Positions 41,963 through 51,099 of a DNA stretch of 64,000 bases are shown here, one piece after another. The notes beneath the pieces were generated by a model that ran no database searches, had not been told where the DNA came from, and was given only the letters and a program-made list of their open reading frames with translations. The stretch spans positions 155,607-219,606 of the forward strand of contig CAMPEQ010000005.1 in assembly GCA_946803585.1 (NCBI GenBank), written 5' to 3'. The translations under genes were made by a program, and so were the position numbers. Numbering within the stretch: the first letter of the stretch is position 1; the number at the start of each line of letters is the position of its first letter. The DNA comes from an uncultured Actinomycetes bacterium (GTDB taxonomy: Bacteria > Actinomycetota > Actinomycetes > S36-B12 > UBA10799).

Positions 41963-43294
41963 ATGAGCACCGAAGCCACAGTTAGTACGTCACGCCGCGG
42001 AGCGATCTTCGGCGCAATCGGGGCAGTCGTTGAGTGGTACGACCTCATGCTCTACGGGTACCTCTCAGTCGTATTCGCGCGGGTGTTCTTTCCCGAGAAC
42101 GCGAGCCCCGGCGTCGCTCTTGCTGCCACCCTCGGCGGATTCGCAATCGGCTTCCTGATGCGCCCTCTCGGCGGAATGTTCTTCGGCAGGCTGGGCGATC
42201 GCAAGGGACGCAAGACCGCGCTCATGCTCGCGATTACCATGATGACTCTTCCCATGATCGGTACGGCTCTACTTCCCGGCTACGAGACACTGGGATGGAT
42301 CGCCCCAGTGCTCCTGATCTTCTTCCGCATGATTCAGGGATTCTCTGCTGGAGGCGAGTTCTCCGGCACCTTGGTATTCCTTGGCGAGGGCGCGACCTCG
42401 GGACGACGCGGCCGACTCGCCTCGGTGGCGACGACATTCTCTGGAATCGGCATTCTCCTTGCTGCTGGAGTCGCAACTCTGCTTACCTCGACCATGAGCC
42501 AAGAATCCCTCGACTCGTGGGGATGGCGGATCGCGTACCTCGTCGGTGGGGTCATCATCGTTGTCGCCATCTTCATGCGCATGCACATGCCTGAGACCTC
42601 TCATTACGAGGCTCTCGAAGCCGCTGGTGAAATCAATGAGCATCCGCTTCGTACGGCAGTCAAGAAGCACTGGCGCAAGGTGCTTCTTATCGCGGCTCTG
42701 GCCGGATACTCCGGAATTGTCTACTTCATCGTGATGACGTACCTCGTGTCCTACCTGGAGACCACCGTCGGAATCGAACACGATGATGCCCTGCTGATCG
42801 CCACAATCGGCGCAGCGATCTACGCCTTCACTGCGTACCTGTTCGGTTGGTTCAGCGATAGGTACGGCCGGAGATCGCCAATGCTCTGGTCGGCGCTGGC
42901 ACTTGTCGTTCTCTCTGTGCCCGCATTCTTCCTCCTCAACACCGGGAATCTGTGGATCATCTGGCTCACATCAATCGTGCTGATGATTCCGCTGCTGTTC
43001 TTCACCGGAGCGTTCTACCCAATGGTCAACGAGATCCTCCCGACCAGCGAGCGCAACGCTGGAGTGGGAATCGGCTACAACTTTGGTGTTGCCCTGTTGG
43101 GATCGACGGCGCCCCTAGTCGCCCAAGTACTCATCAACATCACCGGTGTCGCGACGATTCCCGCCTGGTACCTCGTCTTGGCCTCGATACTCATCTTGCC
43201 CGTGCTTTGGACCTTGAAGGAGACCGCTTTCGACGAGCTTGCGGATACTGATGTGGACAGTCCCTCCGCGCAAAGCGGGGACTCATCAACCTAG
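41963..43294 (+). CDS. MFS transporter, metabolite:H+ symporter (MHS) family
   Basis: The 443-residue permease has about twelve hydrophobic helices. MHS hallmarks: GAVVEWYDLMLYGYLSVVFA in helix 1, GFLMRPLGGMFFGRLGDRKG between helices 2 and 3, FFRMIQGFSAGGEFSG in helix 4 and GWFSDRYGRR between helices 8 and 9. The family imports organic acids such as 2-oxoglutarate, citrate, proline/betaine or shikimate with protons. Substrate cannot be assigned. Monocistronic, 113 bases after the diguanylate cyclase. Confidence 0.9.
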   Translation: MSTEATVSTSRRGAIFGAIGAVVEWYDLMLYGYLSVVFARVFFPENASPGVALAATLGGFAIGFLMRPLGGMFFGRLGDRKGRKTALMLAITMMTLPMIGTALLPGYETLGWIAPVLLIFFRMIQGFSAGGEFSGTLVFLGEGATSGRRGRLASVATTFSGIGILLAAGVATLLTSTMSQESLDSWGWRIAYLVGGVIIVVAIFMRMHMPETSHYEALEAAGEINEHPLRTAVKKHWRKVLLIAALAGYSGIVYFIVMTYLVSYLETTVGIEHDDALLIATIGAAIYAFTAYLFGWFSDRYGRRSPMLWSALALVVLSVPAFFLLNTGNLWIIWLTSIVLMIPLLFFTGAFYPMVNEILPTSERNAGVGIGYNFGVALLGSTAPLVAQVLINITGVATIPAWYLVLASILILPVLWTLKETAFDELADTDVDSPSAQSGDSST

Positions 43295-43378
43295 CTAGGT
43301 GCGGCAACTACCTGACCGCCATCTGAGCTACGGATCTCATACCGAGCCGCATCCCTGCACCGCGAGCCCAGGAACGAC

Positions 43379-43405
43379 GAAACCCCCTGATTTCCAGGGG
43401 GTTTC
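43379..43405 (-). terminator. Hairpin terminator after tRNA-Lys
   Basis: GAAACCCCCTG (43379-43389) and CAGGGGGTTTC (43395-43405) form a perfect 11-base-pair stem with a 5-base loop, 7 bases downstream of the tRNA-Lys gene on its strand. The A/T ends give U-rich flanks in both directions, so it may also stop transcripts from the transporter gene. Confidence 0.85.
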
Positions 43406-43411
43406 TACGGG

Positions 43412-43484
43412 TGCGCCGCCAGGGACTTGAACCCCGAACCCGCGGATTAAGAGTCCGCTGCTCTGCCAGTTGAGCTAGCGGCGC
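43412..43484 (-). tRNA. tRNA-Lys (anticodon CTT)
   Basis: The reverse strand gives a complete cloverleaf: acceptor GCGCCGC/GGCGGCGC, D-arm with AACTGGCA, anticodon arm GCGGA-CTCTTAA-TCCGC with anticodon CTT, T-arm with GGTTCAAGTCC. A73 at 43412; CCA is not encoded. Confidence 0.96.
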
Positions 43485-43606
43485 GTGTAGTGATTTGTTT
43501 CTGTCGTACAAGCAATTCGTGCGTGGGCGAGCATATCAGCGATCGGTGACGGTTCGCCCGCGGCCTCACTCCTGGCGCGATTGACTCGGACTCGACCGGG
43601 ACATCC

Positions 43607-43927
43607 TCAGTCCTTACTGAAGACCCGCTTGCCGACTCGACGAACGACAATGATCCCGACTACGACGCCGACAGTTCCGGCAACCCGCTCCGGCCTGACC
43701 CCGCCGTACTCGTCGACGTAAAAGCCGCGCACCCTCAGCACCTGCACGGACAGGATTCGACGCGGGTCCAAGGTCTTCTTCACCGCAACTTGCAGTTGGC
43801 CGACTGTCTCCACCAGGTGATCTCGCGATGCGGCGATCTCCGCCTCGATCTCGGGGATGCTACGCGTCGCCGGTGGCTTCTTGGCTGCGCCGGATTTCGC
43901 TGCTGCGGACTTCTTTTTGCCAGACAT
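43607..43927 (-). CDS. DUF3618 domain membrane protein
   Basis: The 106-residue product has a Lys/Ala-rich N-terminus (KKKSAAAKSGAAKKPPA), the DUF3618 helix (IEAEIAASRDHLVETVGQLQ), and one C-terminal hydrophobic segment (VAGTVGVVVGIIVV). Such small actinobacterial proteins are of unknown function, often near phage-shock-like membrane-stress genes. It lies 122 bases upstream (in its own orientation) of tRNA-Lys and is divergent from bcp. Confidence 0.82.
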   Translation of the reverse strand: MSGKKKSAAAKSGAAKKPPATRSIPEIEAEIAASRDHLVETVGQLQVAVKKTLDPRRILSVQVLRVRGFYVDEYGGVRPERVAGTVGVVVGIIVVRRVGKRVFSKD

Positions 43928-44016
43928 AGGCGCAAGACTACGAGACGCCCGCCCGTCGTGGCGATTCGGTAACGATAAAGTCGGCTAACGAACCGACCAC
44001 AGCAGAGGGATGAAAA

Positions 44017-44481
44017 ATGAGCAGACTAGAGCCAGGCGACGTTGCACCGGATTTCACACTGCTCGATGACAACGAAGAGTCCGTCACTTTGTCCCAGCTT
44101 CGCGGGTCGAACGTCATCCTTTACGCGTACCCGGCCGCGATGACTCCCGGCTGCACAACGCAGGCATGCGACTTCCGCGATTCCCTCGACGCCCTGGCCG
44201 CCGCTGGCTACAAGGTGCTGGGCATCTCACCCGATAAACCAGCCAAACTCGCTAAGTTCCGTGAGCGAGACAGCATCACGTTCCCGCTGCTGTCCGATCC
44301 CGACAAAGAGGTCCTGACCGAGTACGGCGCCTTCGGTGAGAAGAAGATGTATGGCAAGACCGTGACCGGGGTTATCCGGTCAAGTTTCGTCATCGACCCA
44401 GAAGGCAAGATCGCCGTCGCACAGTACAACGTTCGTGCCAAGGGTCACGTCGCCAAACTCCGCCGTGAACTAGAGATCTAG
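44017..44481 (+). CDS. bcp: Thioredoxin-dependent peroxiredoxin (BCP/PrxQ type)
   Basis: The 154-residue enzyme has the BCP pattern: APDFTLLDDNEESVTLSQLR, YPAAMTPGCTTQACDFRDS with peroxidatic C46 and resolving C51 five residues later, GISPDKPAKLAKF and a C-terminal IRSSFVIDPEGKI. It reduces hydrogen peroxide and organic hydroperoxides using thioredoxin, in the cytoplasm. AGAGGGA precedes ATG 44017. The usual YPKDDTPGC reads YPAAMTPGC here. It is convergent with the LacI-type gene (12-base gap). Confidence 0.92.
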   Translation: MSRLEPGDVAPDFTLLDDNEESVTLSQLRGSNVILYAYPAAMTPGCTTQACDFRDSLDALAAAGYKVLGISPDKPAKLAKFRERDSITFPLLSDPDKEVLTEYGAFGEKKMYGKTVTGVIRSSFVIDPEGKIAVAQYNVRAKGHVAKLRRELEI

Positions 44482-44493
44482 CGAACGAGGACA

Positions 44494-45477
44494 CTAGAGG
44501 TTGGTCGTTCCGCGCACCACAAGTCGGTGTGGCATGAGCGCGCGGACCTGCTCACCATTGGCCACGCGCCTGACGACATCGACCGCGATTCGATGTGACT
44601 TCTCAGGTAGTAGATCGATTGACGTCACGGGAGGTGAGAGGGACTCGGCGACCACGTCAACCGTTCCGTACAGGACCAGGTGGACGTCATCCGGGATGGA
44701 GCGCCCCGCCCCCTTCACTGCACTCACCAGCTCCGCAGCCAGCGGAGTTATCGCAAAGACGCCGTCGACGCCTGCGTCGAGAACTTCCCCAATTTCGGCC
44801 CGTAGCTGATCCTCACCATCAGCGACGTGGATGGCCGGTTCCAACTCGTGTTCAACGCACCATTGCTCGTATGCGTCGATGAGTGATAGCGGGTGGTCAC
44901 CCTCCTCTGTGGGAACCACTAGCGCGATCCGTGTCGCCCCGCTGTGCAGTAAGTGGCTGCAGGCGTCGTTCATGACGGCTACGTCGTCATATCGGACGAG
45001 TCCGCGCAGGTGATCGTCAGGCTCGCCATCCCCAAACGCAACGAGCGGCGCAGTAACTGCGTCCCTGACGGCCGCGATTGCCTCATTCGAGCTGGAGTGA
45101 ACGATCACGGCCTTCATCGATAGCGAATTGCATAGCTCGGCGGACTCGAGCGGCAGGATGATGGGCGCAAAGCCCGCCTTCGAGAGCCCTTCGACCATTG
45201 TCGCGATTCCGCGGAACCAGTAGGTTCCCGGACGATCGTGGGTTCGCAGATTCCCCGGATCGGCGATCATCCCCGCCAGTGGTTTACCTGCGCCCACCCG
45301 AAGTTCTTTCGCCACCGGGTTGGCCTGGTAGCCGAGCTCCTTAGCAGCTTGGAGGACCCGTTTGCGGGTCTGCTCATTGACTTGCCCGATGTTGTTCAGC
45401 GCCCTGGATGCCTGGCTTTGTGAGACTCCCGCAGCCAGCGCAACATGGGCAAGACGGACTCGCCGCTGGGTTGCCAT
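44494..45477 (-). CDS. LacI-family transcriptional regulator
   Basis: The 327-residue protein begins with a LacI helix-turn-helix (VRLAHVALAAGVSQSQASRA, hinge helix VAKELRVGAGKPLAGMIADP), then a periplasmic-binding-like effector domain with ISIDLLP-type contact (TSIDLLPEKSHRIAVDVVRR) and a C-terminal LMPHRLVVRGTT. It should repress sugar or nucleoside-related genes; no such operon is adjacent, so the target is unknown. Its effector region is more divergent than usual. ATG 45475-45477. Confidence 0.9.
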   Translation of the reverse strand: MATQRRVRLAHVALAAGVSQSQASRALNNIGQVNEQTRKRVLQAAKELGYQANPVAKELRVGAGKPLAGMIADPGNLRTHDRPGTYWFRGIATMVEGLSKAGFAPIILPLESAELCNSLSMKAVIVHSSSNEAIAAVRDAVTAPLVAFGDGEPDDHLRGLVRYDDVAVMNDACSHLLHSGATRIALVVPTEEGDHPLSLIDAYEQWCVEHELEPAIHVADGEDQLRAEIGEVLDAGVDGVFAITPLAAELVSAVKGAGRSIPDDVHLVLYGTVDVVAESLSPPVTSIDLLPEKSHRIAVDVVRRVANGEQVRALMPHRLVVRGTTNL

Positions 45478-45565
45478 ACGAGCGAGGGTAGCGACTCGCG
45501 CGCGTCACTGCGCCCGGGCTTCCTCGCGATCTGTGGTTCACGCCGTTCCAAGCTACGGTGTACTT

Positions 45566-45976
45566 ATGGCAAAGCCTCAGATCAAGCAGCTCATTGGCGT
45601 ATACAACGCCGATGGGGGGTTTCGGGGCGAGCTGGCTTACCTGTCAGGGCGACTACGTCAAACCGTTCATTGCGAACTGTGCGACATCACCAACTCGCCG
45701 GTAAGGCGCAAGAAGGAGTGGGATCTGTTCACCTCCACGCTGCCGGTCCCATTCGAGCTACGGCACCGAAACGAGCTCGAGGATCAACCAGACCAGATCG
45801 TTCACATGGCGTTGAAGGCCCCGCCGTGCGTGATCGCGGTGACCGACGAAGGTCCGGTAGTCCTTCTATCCACCACCGACCTAGCCAAAGCTCGCGGTGA
45901 CATCACCATCCTCGACGGAATCATGCGTAACAAAATCGTTGCCCGTGATCTCGAGTTGCCCGCAGCGCAGAAGTAA
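45566..45976 (+). CDS. Conserved hypothetical protein
   Basis: From ATG 45566 the 136-residue protein begins MAKPQIKQLIGVYNADGGFR and contains a CxxC-like HCELCDITNSPVRRKKEWD, LPVPFELRHRNELEDQ and APPCVIAVTDEGPVVLLS. I recall this pattern from conserved bacterial proteins without a named function; the paired cysteines could bind metal. The longer frame to 45362 overlaps the LacI gene and is not used. It converges on the VIT1 gene (26-base gap). Confidence 0.7.
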   Translation: MAKPQIKQLIGVYNADGGFRGELAYLSGRLRQTVHCELCDITNSPVRRKKEWDLFTSTLPVPFELRHRNELEDQPDQIVHMALKAPPCVIAVTDEGPVVLLSTTDLAKARGDITILDGIMRNKIVARDLELPAAQK

Positions 45977-46002
45977 GCACAACCGCCTCAGGTTTAGTGC
46001 AG

Positions 46003-47184
46003 CTAGCCGAGCCCAACCCCCACGAGGGAACCGATAATGAACGTCACGGCGGCAGCACCGGAACCAACGATCAACTGGCGTAGCGCTGACTTCACAATGC
46101 CCGCACCAGAGAGGTAGCCGACGGTTCCACCCACGGCAACGAGAGCGAGCACGGCCAGCACGATTGCGATAACCAGCGCAGCCGTGTCCTGGGCGAAGAT
46201 GTAGGGGATCACCGGGACAGAAGCGCCGACGGCAAACGCGACGAAACTCGAAGCCGCCACCTTGACCGGAGACCCAAGGTCGTCCGGATCCAGGCCTAGC
46301 TCCTCACGTGCCAGCGTATCGAGCGCGGTCTCGGGATTCGCCATGATCGTCTTGGCCAGTTTCTTTGCGCTCTCGCGGTCAAGTCCCTTGGCACGGTAGA
46401 TCAGCTCAAGTTCGCGCTGCTCCTCCAGTGGCTTCTCTCGCAGTTCCTCGGCCTCCATCGCGATTTCGCGGGCAAACAAATCGCGCTGACTAGCAACTGA
46501 GACGTACTCCCCCGCGCCCATCGAGAATGCCCCTGCCAGCAGCCCAGCAATACCGGCGAACAGCACCGTCCCACTAGCGATCCCTGAACCGGCAAATCCC
46601 ATGACGAGGGCAGTATTGGAAACCAATCCGTCGGATACACCGAACACTGCGGCCCGCAGCGAACCGGACTTGTCCGTTCGGTGCCAGGACTCCGCGCTGT
46701 TCATCGCCTCCCTGACTTCTTCGACCGATCGTCCGGCCGGGCTAAAGCCGAGCTTGGCGACCTCATCCTGCGGACGGTCATGATCTACGTCGGGTTTATC
46801 CACCAGCCCAGATAGCACCTGCGCGTGCAATCTCTCGTCCTCGGCCATACCTGGTAGCGCGTCGGGCTCGTTGTCATACGCTCCTTGGGCTTCCCGCTCG
46901 GCCTCCTCTAGGTCGGCGAGGACGGCTTGTAGCGATTCGCGTCGGGCGCGCGCGATTAGCCGTTCAGAACCTGGTTCCAACCTACCGAGATTGGGCGGAA
47001 CGTCGAGGCCGGCTTCCCTAAGCAACTGCTCCCAGTGTGCCGCGTGCTTGTCCTCAATATCGGCAAGTTCTAGCAGCGCTTCCCGTGGATCACCGCTCGA
47101 CAACTCGGCCAACTGCCGGTACATCGTGCTCGCTTCTCGCTCCGATGCAAGGTAGCTCAGGTACCGCTTCGCGCTCTTATCCAT
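46003..47184 (-). CDS. Ferritin-like domain fused to VIT1/CCC1 metal transporter
   Basis: Residues 1-140 are a rubrerythrin/ferritin-like four-helix domain with repeated ExxH-type metal ligands (ASEREASTMYRQLAEL, DIEDKHAAHWEQLL, AEDERLHAQVLSGL). Residues about 170-393 are the VIT1/CCC1 domain: AAVFGVSDGLVSNTALVMG, GAFSMGAGEYVSVASQRDLF, then five hydrophobic helices. Related proteins (MbfA, eVIT1) export Fe2+ or Mn2+ and help iron tolerance. Monocistronic; it is divergent from tRNA-Leu. ATG 47182-47184. Confidence 0.9.
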   Translation of the reverse strand: MDKSAKRYLSYLASEREASTMYRQLAELSSGDPREALLELADIEDKHAAHWEQLLREAGLDVPPNLGRLEPGSERLIARARRESLQAVLADLEEAEREAQGAYDNEPDALPGMAEDERLHAQVLSGLVDKPDVDHDRPQDEVAKLGFSPAGRSVEEVREAMNSAESWHRTDKSGSLRAAVFGVSDGLVSNTALVMGFAGSGIASGTVLFAGIAGLLAGAFSMGAGEYVSVASQRDLFAREIAMEAEELREKPLEEQRELELIYRAKGLDRESAKKLAKTIMANPETALDTLAREELGLDPDDLGSPVKVAASSFVAFAVGASVPVIPYIFAQDTAALVIAIVLAVLALVAVGGTVGYLSGAGIVKSALRQLIVGSGAAAVTFIIGSLVGVGLG

Positions 47185-47295
47185 GCCTATATTCTGCCCC
47201 CTGTGCGGCTACGCCGAAGCCGCGCGGGTAGCCAATAGTCGATCGGATCGTGCACGCGCATCAGGAGGCGTCTATGCTTAGGCGCGCTACACGTC

Positions 47296-47377
<82 letters not shown>

Positions 47378-47593
47378 CAATTTTTTTTCTAGGGTTTCGA
47401 GTCCTCACACCTGGCACTTCAATCGGCAGACGTCTGGACCCCGAGCCCCTCTTATCGGTTGGATCTGGTCGGTCGGCGACAACAATCCACCAACTCGTCG
47501 GCCCGGCACGTACCGACTCCTCGGGAGGCGCCAATGATCCCATCACGTGGTTTCACCGATGCGCGAGTTGCCGTCGCCCTAGGCCCTGGGAGG

Positions 47594-48391
47594 CTAGGTA
47601 CCTAACAGCCAACCGAGCCGGCTGGCTAGGACTGCAAAGCCCACAAAGGCCACCGCATCGATCAGGAAGTGGGCAACGATCATCGGCGACGCTCTACGCC
47701 ACCGCATGAAGAGGATGCCGAAGATCACTCCCATGATGAGGTTCCCGACGAAGCCGCCGACACCCTGATAGAGGTGGTACGTCGCCCGCAGGGTTGCACT
47801 TATGGTGATCGCCCACCACATATTGACGCCAATCTGGCTGAGTCGATGTAGCAGGTAGGCCAGAACGATGATCTCCTCCACAGCGGCGGCCTCCGCGGCC
47901 CGAAGGAGTAGAACGGGGAGTTCGTACCACCGCTCGCCAATCGCACTAGGAGCGACTTGCGCGTTCACGCCAAGCCGTACCGCGCCGACGTACAGGATCA
48001 GTCCACCACCGCCGATAATTGCGGCTAACGCGATCCCCCGCACAAGGTCCCTGCCTGGCTGAGACAGATCAACCCCGATTGAGGCGAAGCTCTCCCCTGA
48101 CCTCGCGAGCAGATACCAGACCAGCGCGACTGCACCGAGTGCGATCACCACTCCTGTTAAGTGGTACGCGATATCCAGCCACGGACGGTCGGCGGCGAAC
48201 GGACGTACCAGTGAGACCGTCTGATCACGCAGCGCCGCATCGGCCGTCAGTCGACTGATGAAGCCCAGCATTGACCGAACAGCTGCCGCCCCTAGCGACA
48301 GCCACAACACGATGACCACCTCTGCGGTTAACAGCCGCCTGGTGAGTCCGGCGGGAAGTGCAGCTAGCGGTTGAGCTGCCGAGTCGGTCAT
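47594..48391 (-). CDS. CPBP-family intramembrane protease homologue
   Basis: The 265-residue protein has about eight hydrophobic helices and the CPBP (CAAX protease and bacteriocin-processing) motifs: AVEEIIVLAYLLHRL, then RATYHLYQGVGGFVGNLIMG and AHFLIDAV. The first motif has EE but lacks the Arg of the classic EExxxR, a variation seen in actinobacterial members. The family cleaves membrane-embedded substrates or acts in bacteriocin immunity; no bacteriocin gene is near. ATG 48389-48391 is preferred over an upstream extension. Divergent from the TRIC gene. Confidence 0.85.
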   Translation of the reverse strand: MTDSAAQPLAALPAGLTRRLLTAEVVIVLWLSLGAAAVRSMLGFISRLTADAALRDQTVSLVRPFAADRPWLDIAYHLTGVVIALGAVALVWYLLARSGESFASIGVDLSQPGRDLVRGIALAAIIGGGGLILYVGAVRLGVNAQVAPSAIGERWYELPVLLLRAAEAAAVEEIIVLAYLLHRLSQIGVNMWWAITISATLRATYHLYQGVGGFVGNLIMGVIFGILFMRWRRASPMIVAHFLIDAVAFVGFAVLASRLGWLLGT

Positions 48392-48534
48392 AGGAGCATC
48401 GTCTACGGAGCGCCGACAGAAGTCGAGTCGAGCTGCGCGAGCGACCGATGGAGCACGTCGCCGAATCCCAACCACCACGGTGTTTTAGCAGAGCGTCGGT
48501 CACGATTGCCCTAACCCAGTCGCTAATCGCTAAC

Positions 48535-49191
48535 GTGTCTCAGGTGACGACGACGGCCGGTGCTTCCAGCAATATCTTCCTCATTATTGAGGTCATTGGG
48601 ACGATCGCGTTCGCCCTTTCGGGAGTGATCGCGGCGGCCCGAGGCAAGATGGACTGGCTGGGCGCCTTTGTACTTGCCGTCATCGTTGCTGTTGGTGGCG
48701 GAACGATTCGTGACCTGCTCGTCGGGCGCCTACCGGTCTTTTGGGTGGAGAACCCTTGGACTGTTGCGGTCGCCATCGGTACTGCCGCACTAGCAATCAT
48801 TTACCTGCGAATCAGGCCAATCACTGACCTCACGAAGTCACGGGCACTTCCGCTTGCGGACGCTGCCGGACTCAGCGCATTCGTGATGGTTGGTGCGCAA
48901 ATAGGATTGATGGCTGGCCGCCAGCCATTCGTCGCGGTGATACTTGCGACAGTCACGGGCACCGGGGGAGGTGTGATACGCGACCTTCTGACTGGCCAGC
49001 GGCCAGGGATCTTGGTGGGGCAGATCTATGCGCTAGCTGCGATCGTCGGAGCAACGTTCTACGTCACCCTCGTCAAGTTCGGCGTTCAAGCTGATCTGTC
49101 GATCTGGTTGCCAATGTTCACGATCTTTGCGATCCGCTTCGTCGCGATTCGAAAGAACTGGCACCTGCCATTGGTAGCCGTATCGGCCTAG
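48535..49191 (+). CDS. TRIC-type cation channel (UPF0126/YadS family)
   Basis: The 218-residue membrane protein has seven hydrophobic helices made of two related halves; GGGTIRDLLVGRLPVFWVEN in the first half and GGGVIRDLLTGQRPGILVGQ in the second show the internal duplication typical of trimeric intracellular cation channels. Bacterial members conduct K+ and similar ions. GTG 48535 or GTG 48544 is likely the start. It is convergent with the sugar transferase gene (48-base gap). Confidence 0.9.
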   Translation: MSQVTTTAGASSNIFLIIEVIGTIAFALSGVIAAARGKMDWLGAFVLAVIVAVGGGTIRDLLVGRLPVFWVENPWTVAVAIGTAALAIIYLRIRPITDLTKSRALPLADAAGLSAFVMVGAQIGLMAGRQPFVAVILATVTGTGGGVIRDLLTGQRPGILVGQIYALAAIVGATFYVTLVKFGVQADLSIWLPMFTIFAIRFVAIRKNWHLPLVAVSA

Positions 49192-49239
49192 ACCTGCTGA
49201 TCGCTTCGAGAACTCACAGCGAATGCACGAGTCTGCGTT

Positions 49240-50661
49240 CTAGTAGGCGCCGGACCCCTTCACGATTGCCGATCCGGTCCTCGCGAGGATCTTCGCGTCA
49301 ACCATCATCGAGCGGGTGTCGATGTAATGCAGGTCCAGGTCAATGCGATCGTCCCAGTGGATCTCCTTACGACCGCTGACCTGCCATAGTCCGGTGAGCC
49401 CCGGCTTTACCAGATGGACCCGATTGCCATCTGCTGGCAAGTCGTGCAGTTCCTCTTCCAAGACCGGACGCGGTCCGACTAGCGACATGTGACCTAGCCA
49501 GACGTTCCCGAGCTGGGGAAGCTCATCGATTGACCACCGGCGGATGAACTTCCCGACTCGAGTGATCCGCGTATCAGTCAGGTATCGCTCCATGATCCCG
49601 TCGTCTGTGGGACCCAGTACGTCGGCGCGCTCCAAGTGAGCATCGACCTTCATCGAGCGAAGCTTAAAGAAGGGGAAGAGCTTCCCGTACTTGCCAACGC
49701 GAGGCTGGACAAAGAAAGCCGGCCCGCGCGACTCGATCCGAATCGCCACCGCGACCAGCGCGATGATGGGAGCTACAAAGATCAGCGCCAGCGATGACAC
49801 GACGAGGTCGAGTGCACGCTTCGCGAAGAGCATCGAACGTGACATGTGATTGTGGTCGATCTGGATGGCGCTCATGTCGTCGATCGCGACGAGGCGACCG
49901 CGGTTCTGCGCGAATGCCGGGATCTTCGTGTCCACGATGAGCGGAACGCCGTGTGACTCGAGTGCCCAGGCGATTCGTCGCGCACTGTCATCGCCAAGCG
50001 CATCGAGATCGCCAACGAGGACTGCGTCGAGCTCATCTAACTGGTGCCACTCCCTCAGCGCCGAGATCGGATCCGAGGTCGAGTTGATCCAGTCAGGGTT
50101 AATGTTCCCAACGAGTTCGTAGCGGCCGTCACGAGCTACCAGGTTGTCTAGCTCGACGTACTGGTTTGACGGGGCAATCAACAACACCTTCGCGCGGGCA
50201 TTCCCAGCCTTTCGCTGGGTTGCCATCGCGCGGGTCAAGCCAACACGACCAACGAGTACGAGCGGAACAGCTATGGCGAGCAGGAGCAGTGTCTCGGTTC
50301 GCATCGAGTTGGCAGCCGCCAGGTACCCGACGATGGATACTGCACCCAGCGCAATCAACGCGCCTTGCAGGACCGGAAGAACCCCAGTGTTGCCACCGAT
50401 ATGCCGACGGCTGTAGCTACCTCGTGAGGCGATTGCAGCTAAGAGAGTGGCACCGACTACCACAGCAGCGAATGCGTTGTACTGCACTCCGGCCGTAAGT
50501 GGCAACACGACTAGTACCGCAATAGCTACCAACAGCGCATCGAGGGCGAACGTGACAACGCGCACGCGCTTCATGGAAATAGCGGTGTGGCGGACATCTG
50601 AGAGGCGGCGAACGTCTAGCCGCTCAATCGCAAGCGTATCTAGTAAAGACAAAGAAATCAT
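49240..50661 (-). CDS. Polyprenyl-phosphate sugar-1-phosphate transferase (exopolysaccharide initiation)
   Basis: The 473-residue protein has about four N-terminal membrane helices (residues 38-130), a Rossmann-like middle, and a C-terminal bacterial sugar transferase domain starting FAKRALDLVVSSLALIFVAP, with AIRIESRGPAFFVQPRVGKY, FKLRSMKVDA, WSIDELPQLGNVWLGHMSLV, GPRPVL and KPGLTGLWQVSGR. It attaches the first sugar phosphate to undecaprenyl phosphate on the cytoplasmic face. ATG 50659-50661 is chosen; GTG 50694 is an alternative. It is divergent from the glycosyltransferase operon across a 400-base gap and starts the polysaccharide region. Confidence 0.93.
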   Translation of the reverse strand: MISLSLLDTLAIERLDVRRLSDVRHTAISMKRVRVVTFALDALLVAIAVLVVLPLTAGVQYNAFAAVVVGATLLAAIASRGSYSRRHIGGNTGVLPVLQGALIALGAVSIVGYLAAANSMRTETLLLLAIAVPLVLVGRVGLTRAMATQRKAGNARAKVLLIAPSNQYVELDNLVARDGRYELVGNINPDWINSTSDPISALREWHQLDELDAVLVGDLDALGDDSARRIAWALESHGVPLIVDTKIPAFAQNRGRLVAIDDMSAIQIDHNHMSRSMLFAKRALDLVVSSLALIFVAPIIALVAVAIRIESRGPAFFVQPRVGKYGKLFPFFKLRSMKVDAHLERADVLGPTDDGIMERYLTDTRITRVGKFIRRWSIDELPQLGNVWLGHMSLVGPRPVLEEELHDLPADGNRVHLVKPGLTGLWQVSGRKEIHWDDRIDLDLHYIDTRSMMVDAKILARTGSAIVKGSGAY

Positions 50662-50694
50662 CCCCCGATGACGGGCTCCCCAGCCCGGTATCAC

Positions 50695-51099
50695 CCGCCA
50701 CTCCCCCCTGATTGCAAGTGGCGTACTTCTAAAAACGATACGTTACTTAGAGTGAATTAGGAAGCAATCAACGCCGGATCCCGGGTCGTTCTGAGTGAAT
50801 CCGCTCACCCTGGGTAGATATTCGGGCGTAAATAGTATCAAAGTGGACAATTCATCTAGTCATTTAGAACCAGGTTGAATCTCACGACAAAAGCGCGGGT
50901 GCGAGGCGGGGCGCAGGTATGTCTCTGCGAACGCTTCGCACATGCGCATCAACGCCGAAGGTTTGCCAAAATGGGATCCATCAAAGGCTCGGTCCCGATC
51001 AGCACCTAGTTCTCGAATCACTCGAGCCCCTAGTCCGCGCGCACTGCCAGAGAGCAAGCTGAACAATGAGCCGCCGTAGTACTTACCGAAAGGCAGGAT
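50695..51099. other. Divergent intergenic region of polysaccharide genes
   Basis: This gap of about 400 bases is A/T-richer than the surroundings near 50725-50860 (AACGATACGTT, TTACTTAGAG, TAAATAGTATC), as expected for promoters and operators. Minus-strand 50860-51165 could encode about 100 residues, but it overlaps the next gene and has no recognised similarity. I found no RNA fold that I can defend. Regulation of both polysaccharide transcripts probably lies here. Confidence 0.5.
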